Of a DNA stretch of 64,000 bases, positions 17,568 through 25,685 are shown piece after piece; position 1 is the stretch's first letter; each line of letters starts with the position of its first letter. The notes beneath the pieces were generated by a model. That model saw only the letters and a program-made list of their open reading frames with translations, was not told the origin of the DNA and did no database searches. Both the position numbers and the translations under genes were made by a program. The stretch comes from Flavobacterium hibernum. Its GTDB lineage: Bacteria > Bacteroidota > Bacteroidia > Flavobacteriales > Flavobacteriaceae. Where the stretch lies: positions 161,760 to 225,759 of the forward strand of contig NZ_JPRK01000015.1 in assembly GCF_000832125.1 (NCBI RefSeq). The letters run 5' to 3'.

Positions 17568-17682
17568 TTAAAAAATAACCTAAGTTGTTAATTTTAAATC
17601 TTTTACAGACTAAAAATAAAACCAAATCGACTGACCTTTGCTTCATAATAATACCACTAATTTTTAATTAAAATTAATTATC

Positions 17683-18024
17683 ATGAAAACAGAGAATATA
17701 GACGGATTAACCCTTTTCGAAATAAATTTATTGATTCAGCAAGGTGGTCGATTTATAATGTTTCCAAATTTAATGACTAACGTTAAAAGTTCAACTATTT
17801 ATTTTGTACGTCCCGAAGAAAAAATATTCAAATACGTCATAAAACACTTTTTAAAGAGTTTATTAAAAAGTTGGCGCACATTTCCTTTAAGACCTTTTTA
17901 TGTCTCCAAATCTTTATTTTATTTAGCGATTGGCGGTAACAATAATACCTATAATATATTAGCCGATTTAAAGCAAATGAATCCTGTGCATAATCCTAAT
18001 TTATATTGCTTAGAATACGTTTAA
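17683..18024 (+). CDS. Small conserved hypothetical protein
   Basis: 113 residues, basic, no signal peptide and no clear transmembrane segment. The first part reads LTLFEINLLIQQGGRFIMFPNLMT and the middle is Lys/Phe-rich (KYVIKHFLKSLLKSWRTFPL). I do not recognise a domain, though the compact hydrophobic pattern and a clean downstream terminator support a real gene. A Flavobacterium-restricted family is likely. It lies between the L,D-transpeptidase and a Coa1-like membrane protein, each apparently with its own transcript. Confidence 0.6.
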   Translation: MKTENIDGLTLFEINLLIQQGGRFIMFPNLMTNVKSSTIYFVRPEEKIFKYVIKHFLKSLLKSWRTFPLRPFYVSKSLFYLAIGGNNNTYNILADLKQMNPVHNPNLYCLEYV

Positions 18025-18047
18025 ATCTTATTTTTTTTAAATTATTA

Positions 18048-18084
18048 AAGCGAAAATATCCTGCTATATTTTCGCTTTTTTTAT
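18048..18084 (+). terminator. Terminator of the gene at 17683
   Basis: AAAGCGAAAATAT-cctgct-ATATTTTCGCTTT plus T run. Confidence 0.85.
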
Positions 18085-18168
18085 TTATAAAACCCATAAC
18101 TTCAAAAAAATATGTACTTTTAAATTTCAATTTCAATGGTAAACAAACTCAAGACTTTAAACTAAATT

Positions 18169-18591
18169 ATGGAAGACTCAAACGAATTAATCGCTAGAAA
18201 AAGTTGGTGGGACAGAAACTGGAAATGGCTTGTACCAACAGGATGTTTAAGTATTATACTTCTGTTTGTTTTATTTATTGTTGGAATTTTCTTTGGCGTT
18301 ACCTCAATGATGAAAGATTCTGATGTTTATAAAGAGGTTATGACCGAAGTACAACACAATACTACTATAATTGAAAAACTTGGAAAACCCATCGAAGAAG
18401 ATGGAATGACGTCGGGCAATATCAGTCTTAGTAATGATACCGGAAATTGCGATTTACAAATTCCTATAAAAGGCTCTAAAGGAAAAGGAACGATTTTTAT
18501 TGTTGCCGAAAAAAGAGGAACCTGGAAATACAGCGTAAAATCTGTTTATATTGAGAACACAAAAGAGGAAATTGATTTGCTGAAGAAGTAA
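18169..18591 (+). CDS. Coa1/Tim21-like single-pass membrane protein
   Basis: 140 residues. A short N-terminal cytoplasmic Trp-rich stretch (SWWDRNWKWL) is followed by one transmembrane helix (~residues 25-45). The extracytoplasmic domain has NTTIIEKLGKPIEEDGMTSGNIS and ends KYSVKSVYIENTKEEIDLL. This pattern matches proteins annotated as cytochrome c oxidase assembly factor Coa1 family in Bacteroidetes. In mitochondria Coa1/Tim21 relatives act in oxidase or translocase assembly; the bacterial role is not established. The next gene begins six bases after its stop, so the two are probably cotranscribed. Confidence 0.65.
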   Translation: MEDSNELIARKSWWDRNWKWLVPTGCLSIILLFVLFIVGIFFGVTSMMKDSDVYKEVMTEVQHNTTIIEKLGKPIEEDGMTSGNISLSNDTGNCDLQIPIKGSKGKGTIFIVAEKRGTWKYSVKSVYIENTKEEIDLLKK

Positions 18592-18596
18592 GTAAT

Positions 18597-19028
18597 ATGA
18601 ACAAATACATCATTATAACATTCTTATTGTTTCTTTCTTCTTGTAACAAAATTGAGAATCATAAAACTTTATCTCAAGATGATATTAACCGTATAAAAAG
18701 TTTAAAAATTCTAGACGACGACGAAACTATTTATCAATTTTATAGTCAGTTTAAAAATCAATTTGCGGGAAACTTTTATACGAATAAAAGAATTGCATCT
18801 TATTGGATCGACAAACGAGATGCAAAGAAAAACCAAACAGACTTTGCCTATTATAAGGATATTATAAAAATTGACACAATATACAATTCCGGATTAACTT
18901 ACTCACCGTATATGTTGATTACTACAAAAGGCAACAAAACATTTCAGGTTAGTGTTGATGGCGAAAAAGACCTAATTAAATCTTTCTTTGAAAATAGTCT
19001 TCGAGAGTGGAGAAAAAGAAAAAACTGA
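18597..19028 (+). CDS. Putative lipoprotein of unknown function
   Basis: 143 residues. A lipoprotein signal peptide has lipobox FLSSC (Cys about residue 16). The mature protein is Lys/Asp-rich, with YQFYSQFKNQFAGNFYTNKRIASYWIDKR and a beta-like C-terminal half. I do not recognise the family. It starts six bases after the Coa1-like gene, which suggests a two-gene operon and a periplasmic role beside that membrane protein. Confidence 0.65.
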   Translation: MNKYIIITFLLFLSSCNKIENHKTLSQDDINRIKSLKILDDDETIYQFYSQFKNQFAGNFYTNKRIASYWIDKRDAKKNQTDFAYYKDIIKIDTIYNSGLTYSPYMLITTKGNKTFQVSVDGEKDLIKSFFENSLREWRKRKN

Positions 19029-19210
19029 TTTACTGGTAAAACAACAAATTACTGTACCCAATATTTATGCTATTTAGTTTTTAATGAACTTCGTTTGCAA
19101 CGAATAGTAAAACTATTGTTAATTATAAAACAAATTGTATCTACCGCTCAAATAAAATTGTGGCTTTGTTTTTGAATAAGTAGTATTTTTGAAACTTATA
19201 AAACTACTTA

Positions 19211-19933
19211 ATGAAAAAGATTTTAATTTTAGCGCTTGTATTTTCCCTTGGTTCTTATGCTCAGGTAAAAGAAACTTTAACTCAAAAAATAACAAAATTA
19301 TCTACGCAAATTTCTGGAGTTGGCGGTGTTGATATTGCATCTGGATTAAAAGAAGCGCTCAATAAAGGAATTACACAACAAGTAAGCAAGCTAACGGCTG
19401 TTGATGGTTTTTATAAAAATGAAGCCGTTAAAATTCTTATGCCTGCCGAATTACAAAAAGTCGACGCTACTTTACGAAGAGTTGGTTTGGGCTCATTGGC
19501 AGATGAAGGCGTAAAAGTTCTAAATCGCGCTGCCGAAGATGCTGTAAAAGAAGCTACTCCAATATTTGTTTCGGCGGTTAAAAATATGTCGTTTACCGAT
19601 GCCAAAAACATTCTGTTAGGAAATCAAAACGCAGCAACAACTTATTTACAAAATAGTACCACAACGGCTTTATACGGAAAATTTAATCCGGTGATCAAAA
19701 CCTCTTTCGAAAAAGTGGGTGCCGATGTGGTTTGGAAAAACATCATTAACAAATACAATACAATTCCGTTAGTTAAAAAGGTAAATCCAGATTTAACTGA
19801 TTATACAACAAATCAAGCTTTGGCAGGAGTTTTTAAAATGATCGCTGTCGAAGAAAAAGATATTCGTACTAATATCAATGCAAGAACAACACATGTGCTA
19901 AAAAGCGTGTTTGCAATGCAGGATAAAAAGTAA
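19211..19933 (+). CDS. DUF4197 secreted protein
   Basis: 240 residues. The signal peptide ends at LGSYAQ. The mature protein is helical and matches DUF4197: GLKEALNKGITQQVSKL, then a Gly-containing loop, then NQNAATTYLQNSTTTALYGKFNPVIK near the middle. Members are periplasmic proteins of unknown function found in many Gram-negative bacteria. A TATTTTTG -7-like box lies at 19184-19191. It ends just before a family A repeat in front of purU. Confidence 0.8.
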   Translation: MKKILILALVFSLGSYAQVKETLTQKITKLSTQISGVGGVDIASGLKEALNKGITQQVSKLTAVDGFYKNEAVKILMPAELQKVDATLRRVGLGSLADEGVKVLNRAAEDAVKEATPIFVSAVKNMSFTDAKNILLGNQNAATTYLQNSTTTALYGKFNPVIKTSFEKVGADVVWKNIINKYNTIPLVKKVNPDLTDYTTNQALAGVFKMIAVEEKDIRTNINARTTHVLKSVFAMQDKK

Positions 19934-19950
19934 CTTTTACGAAGGTTCTA

Positions 19951-20030
19951 AGGGACAAAGATGCAAAGGTTCTGAGGTTGAAAAACTTTGCGAACTTTGC
20001 GTAAATCCTTGCGGACTTTGCGGTTAACTA
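19951..20030. repeat. Partial family A repeat in front of purU
   Basis: Contains GGTTCTAAGGGACAAAGATG, CTTTGCGAACTTTGCG and CTTGCGGACTTTGCGGTTAA, the right half of family A. It fills the purU leader almost up to the start codon, so any purU promoter must lie within or before it. Confidence 0.65.
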
Positions 20031-20046
20031 ACCAAAAAAACTTAAA

Positions 20047-20901
20047 ATGCAAAAAATAACCATTCTGATTCATTGTAAGGATCAAAAAGCAATTATTGCA
20101 ACAGTGACTACTTTTATTGCTAAAGTAGAAGGAAATATTACCTACATTGACCAACATGTTGATGTAGAGCAAAATGTATTTTTTATGCGATTGGAATGTG
20201 AATTTACCAATCCGGACACTACACTTGAAGGATTTAAAGCAGACTTTGAACAAAATATAGCTTCGACTTTTGATATGTCATGGGATTTGTACAATCAGGA
20301 ACAAAAACCAAAAATGGCTTTGTTTGTATCCAAATACGATCATTGCTTGTTTGATATTTTAGGGCGTTACAGCGCAGGCGAACTTAATGTCGAAATTCCG
20401 GTTATAATAAGTAATCACAATGATTTAAGATCTATTGCAGAGCGTTTTGATATTCCTTTTCATTGCGTTCCTTTTACTAAAGATATTAAAGAAGAAGGCG
20501 AAGCAAGACAAATTGAATTATTAGAAAAATACCAAATTAACTTTATTGTTTTGGCTCGTTACATGCAAATTATAACGCCTAATTTGATTTCGCTTTACAA
20601 AAATAGAATCATCAATATTCATCATTCGTTTTTACCGGCATTTCCGGGTGCAAAACCTTATCATTCGGCTTTTAAACGCGGTGTAAAAATTATTGGTGCA
20701 ACAAGTCATTATGTTACTGCCGAATTAGACGAAGGTCCAATTATCGAACAGGATATTGCGAGAGTTTCGCACATACATTCCGTTGATGATTTTATTATGA
20801 AAGGTCGTGACTTGGAGCGTATTGTTTTGGCTCGCGCTATCAAATTACATGCAGAACGTAAGACTATGGTTTATAGTAACAAAACAGTTGTTTTTTCTTA
20901 G
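20047..20901 (+). CDS. purU: Formyltetrahydrofolate deformylase
   Basis: 284 residues, the usual PurU length. An N-terminal ACT domain (ITILIHCKDQKAIIATVTTF ... NITYIDQHVD) is followed by a formyl-transferase catalytic domain. This has NIHHSFLPAFPGAKPYH with the catalytic Asn and His, and GATSHYVTAELDEGPII with the catalytic Asp. It hydrolyses 10-formyl-THF to THF and formate, balancing one-carbon units and supplying formate for PurT. Monocistronic, ending at a bidirectional terminator facing the catalase gene. The leader is occupied by a partial family A repeat. Confidence 0.93.
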   Translation: MQKITILIHCKDQKAIIATVTTFIAKVEGNITYIDQHVDVEQNVFFMRLECEFTNPDTTLEGFKADFEQNIASTFDMSWDLYNQEQKPKMALFVSKYDHCLFDILGRYSAGELNVEIPVIISNHNDLRSIAERFDIPFHCVPFTKDIKEEGEARQIELLEKYQINFIVLARYMQIITPNLISLYKNRIINIHHSFLPAFPGAKPYHSAFKRGVKIIGATSHYVTAELDEGPIIEQDIARVSHIHSVDDFIMKGRDLERIVLARAIKLHAERKTMVYSNKTVVFS

Positions 20902-21032
20902 GTTCAAAGTTACAGAGTTACAAAGGCTTTTTCTTAAATAAAACAAACCCGACAGGTTTTAAAAACCTGTCGGGTTTACTATTTAAACAATTTTTAAACT
21001 TAACTTCTTAGTAACTTAGTTCCTCAGAACCT
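20901..21032. terminator. Bidirectional terminator inside an outer inverted repeat
   Basis: Core hairpin 20945-20977: AAACCCGACAGGTTTT and AAAACCTGTCGGGTTT. Outside it, GGTTCAAAGTTACAGAGTTA (20901-20920) is roughly mirrored by TAGTAACTTAGTTCCTCAGA (to 21029). It serves the convergent purU and catalase transcripts. The same nested layout occurs at 36521-36706. Confidence 0.8.
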
Positions 21033-21034
21033 TA

Positions 21035-22528
21035 TTACCTAACCTTAATCAACAATCTTGGATCATCAAAAGTATTTACTTCATCCATTGTTAAGCCAAG
21101 AGCATTTGCTACACCTTCTCCATAAGCTGGATCCGCTTTAAAGCAGTTTCTAATGTGACGTATTTGAATAAACTTTTGCGCTCCTCCTACTTGTCCGGCT
21201 GTATTTTTAAACAACAATTGTTTTTTCTCATCTGTCAGTAAATTGAATAATAAACCTGGCTGAGTAAAATAGTCATCATCGTCTTCTCTGAAATTATGTG
21301 CCCAGGCATCGCCATGAAGTGCTAATGGTGGTTCTTTAAATTCAGGTTGTTCTTGCCATTCGCCAAAACTATTTGGCTCATAATGTATACGGCTTCCGTT
21401 GTTTCCGTCAACACGCATTGCACCATCTCTGTGGAACGTATTATAAGGACATCTTGATGAGTTTACGGGAATTTGATAATTGTTAACCCCTAAACGATAG
21501 CGATGCGCATCTCCATAAGAAAACAAACGCGCTTGTAACATTTTATCTGGCGAAAAACTTATTCCCGGAACAATATGCGCCGGATTAAAAGCAGCTTGTT
21601 CTACTTCGGCAAAATAATTTTCTGGGTTTTTGTTTAGTTCGAATTCTCCAACTGGAATTAGTGGATAATCTTTTTTCAACCAAACTTTAGTTAAATCAAA
21701 AGGATGGAAACGATAATTAGCAGCTTGTTCTTCAGTCATTATCTGAATAAACATTTTCCATTTTGGAAAGTTTCCTTCTTCAATAGCATCAAATAAATCT
21801 CTTTGGTGACTTTCTCTGTCGCCACCTACTAATTTTGCAGCTTCTTCATCAGAAAGGTTATCGATTCCTTGTTGTGTTACAAAATGAAATTTAACATAAT
21901 GTCTTTCGTTTTGAGCATTTAAGAAACTAAAGGTATGACTTCCAAATCCGTGCATTTGTCTGTACGATCTCGGAATTCCTCTATCACTCATTACAATTGT
22001 AATTTGGTGTAAAGCTTCGGGTAATAATGTCCAAAAATCCCAATTGTTATCAGCACTTCTCAAATTGGTTTTTGGATCACGTTTTACAGCATGATTTAAG
22101 TCCGGAAATTTCATTGGATCACGGAAAAAGAAAACTGGCGTATTATTTCCTACCAAATCCCAATTTCCCTCGTTTGTATAAAATTTCAGGGCAAAGCCAC
22201 GAATATCTCTTTCGGCATCAGCGGCACCTCTTTCTCCTGCAACAGTTGAAAAACGTGCAAACATTTCGGTTTTTTTACCAATTTGCGAAAACAAATCAGC
22301 TCTTGTATATTTTGTAATGTCATGAGTAACAGTAAAAGTTCCGTATGCACCAGAACCTTTGGCATGCATTCTACGCTCCGGAATTACTTCGCGATCAAAA
22401 TGAGCCATCTTTTCTAAAAACCAAAAATCTTGTAATAAAACAGGTCCACGAGGTCCAGCTGTTTGAATGTTTTGGTTGTCTGGAACGGGTGTTCCTGTTG
22501 CAGTTGTTAATTTTTTCTTTGATTCCAT
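21035..22528 (-). CDS. katA: Catalase (heme, clade 3 small subunit)
   Basis: 497 residues. The catalase active-site signature FDREVIPERRMHAKGSGAYG has distal His55, and ARFSTVAGERGAADAERD precedes the conserved Asn-containing region. The heme-ligand signature RLFSYGDAHRYRLG has Tyr338. The length and the absence of a C-terminal flavodoxin-like domain put it in the small-subunit group. It dismutates hydrogen peroxide in the cytoplasm or periplasm. No signal peptide is seen. Upstream, minus-strand TAAGTTTG and TATATTTG (22567-22552) give two overlapping -7-like boxes. The symbol follows common usage for this clade. Confidence 0.95.
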   Translation of the reverse strand: MESKKKLTTATGTPVPDNQNIQTAGPRGPVLLQDFWFLEKMAHFDREVIPERRMHAKGSGAYGTFTVTHDITKYTRADLFSQIGKKTEMFARFSTVAGERGAADAERDIRGFALKFYTNEGNWDLVGNNTPVFFFRDPMKFPDLNHAVKRDPKTNLRSADNNWDFWTLLPEALHQITIVMSDRGIPRSYRQMHGFGSHTFSFLNAQNERHYVKFHFVTQQGIDNLSDEEAAKLVGGDRESHQRDLFDAIEEGNFPKWKMFIQIMTEEQAANYRFHPFDLTKVWLKKDYPLIPVGEFELNKNPENYFAEVEQAAFNPAHIVPGISFSPDKMLQARLFSYGDAHRYRLGVNNYQIPVNSSRCPYNTFHRDGAMRVDGNNGSRIHYEPNSFGEWQEQPEFKEPPLALHGDAWAHNFREDDDDYFTQPGLLFNLLTDEKKQLLFKNTAGQVGGAQKFIQIRHIRNCFKADPAYGEGVANALGLTMDEVNTFDDPRLLIKVR

Positions 22529-22551
22529 ATTGCTGATATTTAATGTTTTAT

Positions 22552-22567
22552 CAAATATACAAACTTA
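22552..22567 (-). promoter_or_regulatory. Two adjacent -7-like boxes of the catalase gene
   Basis: Minus strand TAAGTTTG (22567-22560) and TATATTTG (22559-22552), both matching TAnnTTTG, lie 24-39 bases before the ATG. Confidence 0.45.
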
Positions 22568-22670
22568 TCCTTAGCATATTCATAAACAAAATTGATTGTT
22601 ATTATATTTTAATAACCAAAAGCTATTTATAGTCATAGAATCCTCAGAATGGCATCTTAAAAAATCTTAA

Positions 22671-22823
22671 CTTATGTCCAACAAAGTAATAACAAAACCT
22701 TAACAGCAAAACATTCATATATGTTAGATCTTTGTAGAGTAATAAACTGGTTATTTATTATTTTGGTTTTGGTTAGTTAAATGATGCCGGCGTCTTCGAG
22801 ATGCCGGCATTCTTTCTTTATAT
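22671..22823 (+). ncRNA. Candidate small RNA, copy 1 of a tandem pair
   Basis: A -7-like GATCTTTG (22727-22734) is followed by about 75 bases that end in a strong terminator: ATGCCGGC-gtcttcgagat-GCCGGCAT (22784-22810) and a T-rich tail. The transcribed part (TAATAAACTGGTTATTTATT, GGTTTTGGTTAGTTAA) has no plausible reading frame. The unit is repeated with few changes at 22951-23103, and conservation runs from before the -7 box to the terminator. No gene lies between 22529 and 23370. Bacterial RNA families known to me do not match. Confidence 0.5.
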
Positions 22824-22950
22824 CCATTTCTGTTTTTTCATTTCAAATTTTCTTTGTGAAAGGTTAGTTACTTTGTGGTTAGTTTTATCACAAAAAGCAT
22901 AAATTTTACTCATCAGAAAATATACTCTAAGTCATAAATTTAGACATTAA

Positions 22951-23103
22951 CTTATATCCAACAAAGTAATAACAAGACCTTAACACTATTAGATTCATAT
23001 AAGTCGGATCTTTGTAGTGTAATAAACTGGTTATTTATTATTTTGGTTTTGGTTAGTTAAATAATGCCGGCGTCTTCGAGATGTCGGCATTCTTTTTTTA
23101 TAT
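22951..23103 (+). ncRNA. Candidate small RNA, copy 2 of a tandem pair
   Basis: Period 280 bases from copy 1. GATCTTTG is at 23007-23014, with the same TAATAAACTGGTTATTTATTATTT body. The terminator is ATGCCGGC-gtcttcgagat-GTCGGCAT (23064-23090), where the one change from copy 1 turns a G-C pair into a G-U pair and leaves the RNA stem intact. The promoter-upstream part (CCAACAAAGTAATAACAA) is also conserved, which suggests a shared regulator site. Confidence 0.5.
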
Positions 23104-23125
23104 GCGTTTTTGTTTTATCGGGCGT

Positions 23126-23254
23126 AATTTAACCGCAAGGTGCGCAAGAGTTTACGCAAGGTTCGCAATGTTTTTTGATACAAAGCTTTGCGAACTTTGT
23201 GTTTTATGCAAACCCTCACATATACAAAACCTTTGGGCACTTTGCGGTTAAATT
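23126..23254. repeat. Family A intergenic repeat
   Basis: TAATTTAACCGCAAGGTGCG at the left and GGGCACTTTGCGGTTAAATT at the right are inverted ends, with an inner ACAAAGCTTTGCGAACTTTG hairpin half. It separates the second small-RNA unit from the aldo/keto reductase promoter. Confidence 0.8.
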
Positions 23255-23370
23255 ACGTTTTAATAAAACTACATTTTGGATACAACTACACGGGATTTAG
23301 ATACTTTATACAAATATTACTCTCGGATCTTTGTCTCATAATTTTCAATCTAAAATTTAAAAACGAAATT

Positions 23371-24381
23371 ATGAGTGATATTAAAAAAATGAAATTAGGA
23401 AATCAGGGACTTATTGTTCCAAATATTGGTTTAGGCTGCATGGGAATGACTCAAATTGCCGGCGCAGATATATATGGTAAAGCAGATGAAAAAGAATCAA
23501 TTGCTACCATTCACCGTTCACTTGAATTAGGCGGAAACTTTTTGGATACAGCAGATTTATACGGACCACTGCACAACGAAAGATTAGTTGCAAAAGCTAT
23601 AAAAGGCAATCGTAATGCTTATACTATTGCTACTAAATTTGGTTTTGAAATTGACGATAACGAACAACTTACCTGGAATTTTAATGGTAAAAAAGAGTAT
23701 GTTAAAAAAGCTGTAGAACGCTCTCTTAAAAACTTAGGAACAGATTATATTGATTTGTATTATCTACATAGACTTGATCCTAATACACCAATTGAAGAAA
23801 CAGTTGCTGCAATGGCAGAATTGGTTCAGGAAGGAAAAGTAGGTTATATTGGTCTGTCAGAAGTATCATCAGAGACCATTCGAAAAGCGCATAAAATTCA
23901 TCCTTTAACTGCTGTACAAACTGAATATTCTTTGTTTGAAAGAAGTGTTGAAGAATTTGGAATTTTAAATACGTTAAACGAATTAGAAATTGGTTTTGTG
24001 GCTTATTCTCCACTTGGCAGAGGTTTTATTTCTGGCGATATCAAAAGTCCGGACGATTTTCCTGCTGATGATTTTAGAAGAAGATTACCGCGTTTTCAGG
24101 GAGAACAATTTCAAAAAAACATTCAATTGGTAAATGAAATCAAAAAAATGGCCGAAGAAAAACAAATTACTGCTTCTCAACTGGCACTTTCATGGATTGT
24201 TTCTAAAAACATTCTACCTATTCCGGGAACAAAAAGAGTAAAATATGTCGAAGAAAATATTGCCGCAACTCAAATTATTTTGACTAATGAAGAAATGAAT
24301 CGTTTAGAAAAAATTATTCCGCTTGGTACAAAAACCGGAATGCGTTATGACGAGGCTAGCATGGCATCTATTGATCAATAA
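23371..24381 (+). CDS. Aldo/keto reductase
   Basis: 336 residues from the ATG at 23371. An upstream in-frame ATG at 23188 lies inside a family A repeat and is rejected. The NADPH-dependent TIM barrel has the full catalytic tetrad: Asp and Tyr in LDTADLYG, Lys in IATKFGF, His in LYYLHRLD. The C-terminal IPGTKRVKYVEEN binds the cofactor phosphate. It resembles the YhdN/AKR13-like group that reduces aldehydes and ketones. GGATCTTTG at about 23326-23334 gives a -7-like box. The AraC regulator just downstream, on the same strand, is the obvious candidate regulator. Confidence 0.9.
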   Translation: MSDIKKMKLGNQGLIVPNIGLGCMGMTQIAGADIYGKADEKESIATIHRSLELGGNFLDTADLYGPLHNERLVAKAIKGNRNAYTIATKFGFEIDDNEQLTWNFNGKKEYVKKAVERSLKNLGTDYIDLYYLHRLDPNTPIEETVAAMAELVQEGKVGYIGLSEVSSETIRKAHKIHPLTAVQTEYSLFERSVEEFGILNTLNELEIGFVAYSPLGRGFISGDIKSPDDFPADDFRRRLPRFQGEQFQKNIQLVNEIKKMAEEKQITASQLALSWIVSKNILPIPGTKRVKYVEENIAATQIILTNEEMNRLEKIIPLGTKTGMRYDEASMASIDQ

Positions 24382-24486
24382 AAAGATTTCACTTCGTTCT
24401 CATTATAGTAAATAATTATCCTATAAAATTATCCTACCAAGGTTAGAGAACATTCAAAGTGATAATCAAACTCTAAATTAAACCAT

Positions 24487-24520
24487 AGGAAAAGCTATCT
24501 TTACAGTAGCTTTTCCTGTT
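24487..24520 (+). terminator. Terminator-like hairpin after the aldo/keto reductase
   Basis: AGGAAAAGCTA-tctttacag-TAGCTTTTCCT, followed by only a weak T run (GTTTGT). Confidence 0.6.
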
Positions 24521-24552
24521 TGTATATTTCTTAAATATTTCACCTTTTTATC

Positions 24553-25473
24553 ATGAAAAAAGAAACTCACATTCCACATACAATACATTCGATTTCAGAA
24601 ATGCATCAATTATTAAAAATCCCAAAACCTGCGCATCCATTAGTCAGTTTCGTAGACTTAAGTCAAATAAGTTGCCGTTTTGATGATAATCTAAAAAGTG
24701 TTGTATATGGTTTTTATACTGTTTCTATAAAAAAAGGTTTTAAAGGAAAAATGAAATACGGTCAAAATTATTATGATTTTGATGAAGGAGTTATGACATT
24801 TATGTCGCCCGGACAAGTTATTTCAACAGAAGTTTCTATTGATACTTCAGTTTACGGATCAATGCTGGTTATTCATCCTGATTTTATTCAAAATTATCCT
24901 TTAGCAAAAAAAATAAAGGACTACGGTTACTTTTCGTATGCTGTTAATGAAGCTTTACATCTTTCAGACAAAGAAGAATCCATGATTATAAGTATTATGC
25001 AAAACATTGAGCAGGAATATCTTTCGTCAATTGATGCTTTTAGTCAAGATGTTATGATTTCGCATATCGAATTATTACTTAATTATTGCAACAGGTTTTA
25101 CAACCGTCAATTTATTACTAGAAAATCAGCTAATAATACTCTTTTAACAAAATTAGAAACCTTGCTTTCTGATTATTTTGAAAGTGATAAAGTACAACAA
25201 TTTGGACTTCCTACAGTTGCTTATCTTTCAGATGAACTGAATGTTTCTCCAAACTATCTTAGCGATATGTTACGCTCTGTAACTGGTCAAAGCACGCAAC
25301 ATCACATCCATAATAAAATCATCGAAAAAGCAAAGGAATTACTTCTCACAACTTCTTTAAGTGTAAGTGAAATGGCATATCAGTTGGGTTTTGAATATCC
25401 GCAATCCTTCAATAAATTATTTAAAAGCAAAACCAATGTTTCTCCTTTAGAATTTAGAAGTTCATTTAATTAA
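24553..25473 (+). CDS. AraC family transcriptional regulator
   Basis: 306 residues. The N-terminal cupin-like sensor part (KMKYGQNYYDFDEGVMTFMSPGQ) covers ~60-190. The C-terminal two helix-turn-helix motifs cover ~210-305 (PTVAYLSDELNVSPNYLSDMLRS and SVSEMAYQLGFEYPQSFNKLFK). It follows the aldo/keto reductase on the same strand. This pairing is common in Bacteroidetes and suggests that it controls the reductase in response to a carbonyl or redox signal. That link is inference from position. A family A repeat follows. Confidence 0.9.
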   Translation: MKKETHIPHTIHSISEMHQLLKIPKPAHPLVSFVDLSQISCRFDDNLKSVVYGFYTVSIKKGFKGKMKYGQNYYDFDEGVMTFMSPGQVISTEVSIDTSVYGSMLVIHPDFIQNYPLAKKIKDYGYFSYAVNEALHLSDKEESMIISIMQNIEQEYLSSIDAFSQDVMISHIELLLNYCNRFYNRQFITRKSANNTLLTKLETLLSDYFESDKVQQFGLPTVAYLSDELNVSPNYLSDMLRSVTGQSTQHHIHNKIIEKAKELLLTTSLSVSEMAYQLGFEYPQSFNKLFKSKTNVSPLEFRSSFN

Positions 25474-25493
25474 ATTTTAAATTGAAGGCGTGA

Positions 25494-25659
25494 TTTTACC
25501 GCAAAGCACGCAAAGGTTTTTCGCAAAAGTTCGCTAAGTTTTAATTCCTAAATAAGTAATCAAAGTTCGTAAAGCTATATAAACACAAAGCTTTGCGAAC
25601 TTTTCCTTTTTATAGAAACTTAATAATAAAAAAACTTTGCCTGCTTTGCGATAAAATTA
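25494..25659. repeat. Family A intergenic repeat
   Basis: ATTTTACCGCAAAGCACGCA at the left and CTGCTTTGCGATAAAATTAT at the right are inverted, with an inner CAAAGTTCGTAAAGCT...CAAAGCTTTGCGAACTTT hairpin. It lies between the convergent AraC and BtuF-like genes. Confidence 0.8.
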
Positions 25660-25685
25660 TACTCAATGTCAATAAAAATTGGAAT

